A stretch of 64,000 bases of DNA from Dromiciops gliroides (taxonomy: Eukaryota; Chordata; Mammalia; Microbiotheria; Microbiotheriidae), in contig NC_057863.1 in assembly GCF_019393635.1 (NCBI RefSeq), positions 644,215,306 through 644,279,305 of the forward strand, given 5' to 3'. The translations under genes and the position numbers were made by a program. The notes beneath the pieces are model-generated. The model was not told the origin of the DNA, did no database searches, and saw nothing but the letters and a program-made list of their open reading frames with translations. Below are positions 1 to 8,428 of the stretch, piece by piece; positions within the stretch are counted from its first letter, which is position 1; every line of letters starts with the position of its first letter.

Positions 1-191
1 AGTTCAAATATGGTCTCAGATACTTCCTAGCTGTGTGACCCTGGGTAAGTCTCTCAACCCTGTTTGCCTCAGTTTCTCATCTGTAAAATGAGCTGGAGAA
101 GGAAATAGCAAACCTCCAGCATCCTTGCCAAGAGAACCCTAAATGGGGTCACAGAGAGTCAGACATGACTGAAATGACTCATCAATAACAA
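1..191 (+). repeat. CORE-SINE with RTE-like tail (MAR1-type), 5' cut by window edge
   Basis: Contains the CORE sequence CTAGCTGTGTGACCCTGGG, then CTCATCTGTAAAATGAG, the GGAGAAGGAAAT block and a tail with GAGTCAGACATGACTGAAATGACT. This tail type recurs in several copies in the window. Confidence 0.75.
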
Positions 192-669
192 GAGACTCCC
201 TCAGGACTGAACCCCCTCACCACTCATGTACAGGGCCAGAGCTGAGTGGGGCCCTTTAATGCAGAAGGAGAGGGCTTATTTAGCACTTGAGCCCCCTTAG
301 TCTTGCAACAGTTATTCCTAGATTGGAATCTTTTCAGGCTAGGGTGTGTTATAGCCTCTACCTGGCAAGGGGTTGGATGGAGGGGGCTTCCCTGCTCTCA
401 AAGACTAGAAGGGACCTAGGCCTTCTTTGGAGATTGGGGGGTGGGGGTGCAGGACCTTTGATCCCAGGCTTGTATCCTCTCTAGAGGTAAATGAAAGGCA
501 CCTCAAAGCCAGGGAGGTTTGCTACCAGTTCCTGAAAATCAGGAATTTTAGGACAGAGGGTTTAAAGTAGGAAGTCTAGGGGGGAAGGAGGTAAGGGAAG
601 TCAGATCCAAGCAGACTTTTGTGGTTTGTTGGAACTCAGACCCCCTGAAATGATTTCAGAGGGAATGTA
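192..669. other. Intergenic, nothing recognised
   Basis: Between the first SINE and the next one no gene, exon or clear repeat was recognised. Open frames here are short and unlike any family I know. Confidence 0.5.
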
Positions 670-830
670 GATTTTTTTTTTGTGTTTTTGTTTGTTTTTG
701 TTTGTTTTGCAGGCAATGGGGGTTAAGTGATTTGCCCAGGGTCACACAGCTAGTAAGTGTCAAGTGTCTGAGGCTAGATTTGAACTCAGGTCCTCCTGAA
801 TCCAGGGCCGGTGCTCTATCCACTGTGTGG
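670..830 (-). repeat. tRNA-derived SINE, TGCCTGC-type 3' end
   Basis: The T-rich tail on the plus strand is followed by the reverse complement of the SINE core. The tRNA-like head is truncated or replaced at about 830. It lies just beyond the 3' end of the CYP2 gene. Confidence 0.85.
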
Positions 831-993
831 GTCGTTTCTTTTGGAGACCCATGTGTGGGAGGGGGTGCCACTGAGACCGCATAAAGCTTACTTCAGAATT
901 GCGTGTTCTGCTGCTTCTCTCCACCACCATTCGCTCCTACCCCCCTCCTCCTTTCTCCAATGAGTAACCCACTCTTTGCTCTAACTGTGGGGT

Positions 994-999
994 TTTATT
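994..999 (-). terminator. Polyadenylation signal of the CYP2 gene
   Basis: AATAAA on the minus strand, 65 bp past the stop codon, implying a very short 3' UTR. Cleavage would be expected roughly 10-30 bp further, around 965-985. Confidence 0.7.
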
Positions 1000-1063
1000 G
1001 GATGAGAGACACAAGAGCTGGTGAGGTGGGGGAGGTGTGTGTGACAGCACCTTGGACAGGGGC

Positions 1064-1245
1064 TCAACGGACTTTCAGGCGGAGCTCATAGGGTGGGGAC
1101 ACATTGCCCAGGCCTGTGGACTTGGGGGAGAGGTCTATCTCTTCAGGCTTCTTCATAGTACATAGGGTGAAATTCTGTAGGATGGTGGTGAGGAAGAGGA
1201 AGATCTCCATGCGAGCCAGGCCTGCCCCGAGGCAGATGCGTTTTC
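1064..1245 (-). CDS. CYP2 exon 9 with haem ligand and stop (residues 430-489)
   Basis: 182 bp including TGA at 1066-1064. It completes the haem-binding loop as [12 protein letters not shown] with Cys434 as thiolate ligand, then the L helix [15 protein letters not shown] and a C-terminal STGLGN segment ending LRLKVR. The residue after CLG is Ala where most CYP2 proteins have Glu. Confidence 0.95.
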
Positions 1246-4200
1246 CTGTGGGCACCAGGTATTGTCTATCAGTGACACTCCTTACCTGCCCCTTGGAATC
1301 CCTCCTAGTCTTTTTTCCCAGATTCTTCATCTTCTTCCCCCCAAGTGACCTTTATACCCTTCTCTCTATCTTGTCTGCCATCTGCCACCTCTGTGACTGA
1401 GGACAAATTGCTTTGTCAGTCCACTTCTCTGTTAGCCCAATGAAAGGGATCAGACTGAATATTTACGTTAGCCGGGCTTCCAGTCAAGCCTGTCATATTT
1501 TGCTTGACTCTCCCAGTTGAGGGAGAATACTGATGCAGTGCTGTGTGTCTGTATCAGGGGAAGAATTGGTTTAAGAAGCTTGAAGAGGAGAGACATTCTT
1601 CATGCCCCCTTGGAGAGAGAACACACATCACCCCAGCTCCAGACACATAGGGAAAGACTTTGGAAGTTATGGCCACATAATGAAAGCGGGTTCCTGATTT
1701 CTAGCCTCCTGAAAGATTGGGGGAATTGCTCCTCATTTAAGATCAGAGCATCCTTTTCTTGGCTTGAGCTGTCAGTCAGTAAATATTACCTAAATACCTA
1801 CTATGTGCCAGGCACTCTGCTAAGATCTTGGGCTAAGTTATCTTGCTCTCAGTGGGAGAGCTCGTTTACGATATATATTTTTTTTGTTTATTCTAACCTG
1901 CTTAACTTCCTTAGATTCTGCTTTCTGAGTGGGGTGACTTATTATTTCACTATTTGCAATGGTCTTTTGTGTAACTAACATTTGGCAGAAAGGAACCCAA
2001 CTAACTGGTAAATGAAAACTGAAGGTTACCCTTCCCCCTTTGAGGGATTGCTGCCAGGAAAGTGGCTTGGTTCTGGACCTTTGTGCTCCTAGACCAACAA
2101 TATTTAAGGAGGAAGATAGATAGAATTCTAGTCTAGTATGGCTTCCTATCCCAAGACTGGAGGAAAGTACTTCTGTGCCTGGGTGTGCTCTGGGGCTTAC
2201 CTGCCCTTCTCCTCCCACCTATCTATCATTACCTCTCCTTGAACCCATGGGATGTCCCATGTGGATATACGTGTCCAATGTGGGCAACGTACAGCTTAAA
2301 TTTAAATCTTCTTCTTCCTTTGATAATAATAGTGACTCACATTTTTTTTTTTTTTAGTGAGGCAATTAGGGTTAAGTGACTTGCCCAGGGTCACACAGCT
2401 AGTAAGTGTTAAGTGTCTGAGGCCGGATTTGAACTCAGGTACTCCTGACTCCAGGGCCGGTGCTCTATCCACTGCACCACCTAGCTGTCCCATGACTCAC
2501 ATTTATAAAACACTTTGAATCTTTCTTTCTTTTTTTTTTTTTTGGTGAGGCAATGGGGGTTAGGTGACTTGCCCAGGGTCACACAGCTAGTAAGTGTCAA
2601 GTGTCTGAGGCCGGATTTGAACTCAGGTCCCCCTGATTCCAGGGCTGGTGCTCTATCCACTGTGCCACCTAGCTGCCCCACTTTGAATCTTTCAAAGCAC
2701 TTTTTCTAACCCTCTCTCTGAGCTGATAAAAATAACAGAGGAGGAAACTGAGGTTCAGGGGGCTTTCCAGTTCTCTGAAGTTACATATTTAGATTATTCT
2801 GTGATTCCCTTTCCTCCACCCCCCTTCCCTAGAGATCCTCTTGTCCTTTGTCTGGTTCTTTGTTTTTCCCCAATCCCTCCTGCCCCTTCCTCACCACTTC
2901 TGCCACCATCACCCATCCCAGCCCCTGTTCAAACCTAGGGCAAAGGGCATGAAGGCTTCATTGTTTTGGAAGGCCCCCTTATCATCCAGGAAGTTGTTTG
3001 GGTTGAAATTTTCTGGGTCCTTGAACTGGGTTGGGTCCCGGTGTGCAGAGATCAGTAATGGAAGGATGGCGGTACCCTGTGGGTAGGGTGTAGATATTGT
3101 AAACCCTAGCAGATCCAGACTAGTTTGAGACATCAGATGCACTAAGGCACTCCCATTCAGAGTGGGTGGGGCTTGGGGGACTTTTGGGAATTAGAGCACA
3201 GGGCTTTTCCCCTTCCCTCAGAAAACCAACTACCAAAAGATCTAGCTATTTGTGATCCCTGGATGCCAGACTCTGCCATATTGCCAACTTAGCCTCTGTC
3301 TGGTCAGCCCTCTTCTCCCCTTCCACAAATAGAGAACTTGTTTGAGCTGGGCACCTTGAGTAGGAAGTGGCCACGAAAGTGGGTGTCCTGGGTGAGAACA
3401 TGGGGAAGACCCATGGGCACCACACTGATGAAACGTTGGATCTCATGGATGGCAGCGTTGGTGTAGGGTAGATGCGCTCTGTCTTGCAGGGAGGGAGGCC
3501 GTTCTCGACCCACCATCGTGTCAATCTCCTCCTGGATCTTCTCTGGGAAAGTGGAGGGAGAAGGAGGAGGGAAGGGAACAAGTACTTATTAAGTGTCTAC
3601 CATGTGCCAAGCACTGTGCTAAATGCTTTACAAATATTCTCTCATATGATCCTCACAACAATCCTGGGCAAATAGGTGCTAATATTAGCCCCATTTTTAC
3701 AGTTGAGGAAACTGAGGTTAATAGAGATTAAGTACTCTGTCCAGGATCATAAAGCCAGAAAGTATCTGAGGCCATATTTGAACTCAGGTCTTCCTTGACT
3801 CCAGTTCCAGAGCTCTATCCACTGAGACATCAAGCTACTTTGAGAGTGCAGAGTTTTGAAATTGAGCAACTGGGAGATGCTAGAGCCCAATTGTCCTACT
3901 CAGTTTTCCTATTTCAAAGATATATAAATAACTGATTCAAATATGAAAGAATAAGAGCCATTTCTCAATAAATAAATGGTCAAAGTATATCAAAAGACAA
4001 TTTTCAGAGGAATAAATTCAAGCTATCAATAATCATATAGAAAAGTGCTCAAAAGTTCTAGCAATTAGATAAATAGAAATTAAAGGTTCCAGTTCATATT
4101 TCTCCAATTGGTAAAGATGACAAAACCAGAAATGACACATGCTAGAAGGGTTGTAGAAAAATAGGTACATTGATGCACTATTGGTTGGATTGTGAATTGG

Positions 4201-5365
4201 TCCAATTGTTCTGGAAAGCAATTTGGAACTTCTTACTAAACAAAACGACTAAATTATGCACACCCTTGAACCTAGCAGTACAGCTATTAGTCATATATCC
4301 CAGGGAGATGAGAGAGGAAAAAGACTCACATATACAAAAAAATGTGTGTAGCAGCTCTTTCTGTAGCAGGTTGGAAAGAACTGGAAACTGATGGAAAACT
4401 CATCTATTAGGGAGTGGCTGGACAAATTTTGGTATATGAACACAACGGACTATTATTATGCCACAAGAAAGAACAAAATGGACTCTTTCAGTGAAACTGC
4501 GGAAGAGCTGTATTAACTGATGCAAAGTAAAGTGAAAAGAGCTAGGAGAACAATTTATATAATAGCAAATATTATAAAGGAAAACAATTTTGAAAGACTT
4601 TAGAACTACAATTAACACAATGATCAACCATAATTCAGAGGACCAAAGATGAAGTGTGTAACAACCCACCTCCTGATTAAAAAACAATGGACTAAGGGGC
4701 AGCTAGGTGGCATAGTGGATAGAGCACTGGCCCTGGAGTCAGGAGGACCTGAGTTCAAATCCAGCCTCAGACACTTGACACTTACTAGCTGTGTGACCCT
4801 GGGCAAGTCACTTAACCCCAATTGCCTCACCAAAACAAAAAACAAAACAAAAACAGAGATAAAAACAATGGACTAAAATGCAGATGGAGCCACATATTTT
4901 TGGGCATGGCCCATGAAGGAACTTACTTTACTTGATTATATGTATTGGTTATGAAGCTTTCTTTGTCTTTTCTTTTTTGTTCAGTTGAGGTGAGAAGCAG
5001 GAGGGAGAGGAAAAAATGCTTGTTATTAAAAAAAAGTTTTTTAGAAAAGGGCTGTAGCAGAAAAAAACTTCAAGACTTGAAACCAAAACAGTATCGGTAG
5101 ATTCTGCTCCTATACTGAAAAGTTAACACCTCGGCCAGGGACTCTAATTAAAGCTAGAAGCAGAGAATAGCTCCACAATCTCAGATTATGCCTGGTAGAA
5201 CACCTAAGAGTGACTAGCAGCAGCCATGCACCAGGGAAGCAATGGGGGAATTGGAAAGGGAAGGGATTAAACATTTTTATGGTGCTTATGCTATGCCAAG
5301 GACTGTGCTAAATGCTTTACAATTATTATCTCATTTGATCCACAAAAACCCTGGGATGTGGGTGG

Positions 5366-5463
<98 letters not shown>

Positions 5464-8390
5464 GCAGGGCAATGGGGGTTGTGACTTGCCCAGGGTCACA
5501 CAGCTAGTAAATGTCAAGTGTCTGAAGCCAGATTTGAACTCAGGTACTCCTGAATCCAGGGCCAGTGCTTTATTCTCTGCACCACCCTGATTCCCGGTGG
5601 GTGGTATTATTTTCCCCATTTGAGGAAATTGAGGCAAACCAGAGGTTAAGCGATTTGCCCAGGTAGTAAGTGTCTGAGATAAAATTTGAACTCAGGTCTT
5701 CCTGACTCCAGGCCTATCCACTAAGCCACTTAGATGAGATGCAATGCTGAGCATCCCTTCAAAGGCATCATGTAGCAAAACCCAGGAGCAAATAAGGATC
5801 CAACCAAGGCTACATGCCTGGCAGAGACTGCATTCCACAGGACACCAGTCTGAAGCAGACCTGGTGGGAGAAGCAGGATGACATTATCAAGTTATCAGCA
5901 GCTGTACAGTGTCAAGAGTGATGAATTGATCTTCTGTGTGGGTGACCTAGCCAAATCTTCCCTAGCTACACATATTACTCAAGTGTGTTAACTTTTTTTT
6001 TCCTGATGAAAGATATATAGTTTCACGATCATGTGCCAAGTATAAGGAGAAAATGTTTCATAGCTACTTTTCTTAGCTTTTTAGTTCATTAAATGCCCCT
6101 GTTATGAAGTAATTGTGTCCTCTATCTATCTGGTAAACACATTGAAGGGGGTTCATGAACTATGGCTTTACTTGATTCTTTTTTTTTTTTTTTTTTTTGG
6201 TGAGGCAATTGGGGTTAAGTGACTTGGCCAGGGTCACACAGCTAGTAAGTGTTAAGTGTCTGAGGCCGGGTTTGAACTCAGGTACTCCTGACTCCAGGGC
6301 CAGCGCTCTATCCACTGTGCCACCTAGCTGCCCCATGAGCTATGGTTTTGAATGGATGCAGACATCTAAAATACCTTGAGCCTAGGCAGCCTTGTCTGGG
6401 AAACTCACTGTGTGGGTGGATGGGTGGAGTGTCCCTAGGCAACATACAGATGGCAGAACTGAGACCTATGAGGTTTGCGTACCTGCAGTGGTATAGGATA
6501 GGTGGTCTCAGGCTTTGGCAAGGGGTCCCTCTTGCTTTATAGAAGTGAATATCTCTTCCTAGACCTTCTCTGAAGAAGGTGGAAAGAGGAAGAGGAAAGT
6601 GCAAAGTGCTTGGACAGAATTCCCTTTTTCTTGCTCATAGGGTCCCCTGGATTATAGCGTTGAGATCTGGAAGGACCCCTAGAGACCATTCAGATCAATT
6701 CCCTTCTTTTTCAAGTGGCCAAATTAGGGCTCAACAATATGAAGTGCTTTGCCCAAGGTCACATACCTGTCACATGGGGATATTTGAGTAAGATCAGGAG
6801 TCCATAGTAGATGGTGGTGCTTGTGGTCTGAGTGCCACCAAAGAACAGGTTGTGGGTCGTCATCACCAGTGTCTCTTTGTTGAAGTGGCTCCCGGGCTCC
6901 TGCTTCTCCTAAGGCAGGAAAATGGGGCCATAGCTTGTGGGAGAATTGGCTATTTGGTGGAAGGTCTGGGCCCTTTTAACATTTTTTGTTGGGTATCTAG
7001 GGGAGAGGACTGGGAAGATGTGGGGAAGGGACCAAACCTTCTCCATTTGGTCCAGGAAGAAGTCAATGAAGTTTTGGGGCTCTTCAGGCTGTCTGTTCTC
7101 CTCATGTTTCTTGATCTCCTTAGAAATGAAAGCCTGTAACTTCTTGAAATTACTGAAGATGCGGTGATGGGGACCAGGGATCCAGTCCAGGAAGGAGGGG
7201 AAAATGTTGTACATCTGGGCAAGGGGATAAGAAGGAAAAGGATGAAGGGGGTGTGTGTTGTGGTGTGTGTGTGTGTGTATGTGTGGTGTGTGTGTATGGT
7301 GTGTGTGTGTATTTAGGGGTCACTGTACCAGATTCCGTGGGGGCCCCTCCTCCTGGCCAAATAAATCATTTCAGGGGCTTGATGGCATGGTGGATCGAAG
7401 ATCTGGGTTTGAATCTCACATCAGATACTTACTAGTTACATGATCCTGGGCATTCTTTTGACCCCTCAGATTCTCTCCTTGGTCTCCCCTACCTCTCTTT
7501 AGGGGTCTTTCCTCCTCTTTCAAAAAGCTCTCCAGGATGTTTTGATCCTTGGATTTTTTCCCCTGCATCCACCCCCTCTGCCTACTCCGGCTAAGGTCTC
7601 CTTGTGCAAGCCACACACGATATCCTTGGGTTTTCAGGAGTGCCCAAGCTAGGACTCTGAGCAGGGGACTGAGATCTCACTATGGCTCACCTGGCCCCAT
7701 TGGGAACTTAAGATTTGGAAGTTGTTGTTCAGCAAGTCCAGTAGGGTCCGGAAATCAGGGTCGTCATAAGCATATCGCTCCCCAAACACTACAGAGCAGA
7801 TGACGTTGGCCACAGCATTGTGAATGTGGTAGAGGGGGTTAAATGGGGCTTCTGTGGGGAGGCAATGAGGGGAGGGGTCAGGACCCCCACCCCAACTGCT
7901 CTCTCATATCAAACCTGGCTCACCTCCCCTGACTCTTTTCCTTCCATATTCCCATGTCTCTCCACTTCTCTGTATCTGTCTTTCGTCTCTTTTTAGAACA
8001 GCTGTGCTTTGGCATGCACCTAGCTTCTCTTTCCCTGGGTGTCTCTGTGTTTCTGCCTCCCCCTCCCCCTCAGCTCCACTCCCAATGTCTCTTTGTGTCC
8101 CTGTCCCTGCCACCATGGCTGCCCCTTTCTGTCTTTGTCCCTGAGGTCTCAGGTCTGAACCTTTGGTGAGACTGAGCTCCTGAATGAGGGCAACTGCTTC
8201 ATCTTGGATCCGTTCAGCAAGGCTCCGGCTGCCCAGCCCCAGCTTCTTCAGGGCTCCCACGGTAAAGGTTCGGAGTGTGTGCCAAAGGTGGCCATTGGAG
8301 AACAGGATTCCTGCACAAGGGAGAGGGGGAATAAGAGATAAGGAGAATAAGGAGCAGAGAGAGAAGACAGAGAAATGGGGACTGAGACAG

Positions 8391-8428
<38 letters not shown>

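Larger units (their letters stand above)
5244..5760 (-). repeat. MIR/THER-type SINE carrying a nested SINE
   Basis: The left part reads ATGCTATGCCAAGGACTGTGC on the plus strand. The right part resumes after the insert with CCCCATTTGAGGAAATTGAGG and a diverged core. The inserted SINE and microsatellite occupy 5371-5596. Confidence 0.75.
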
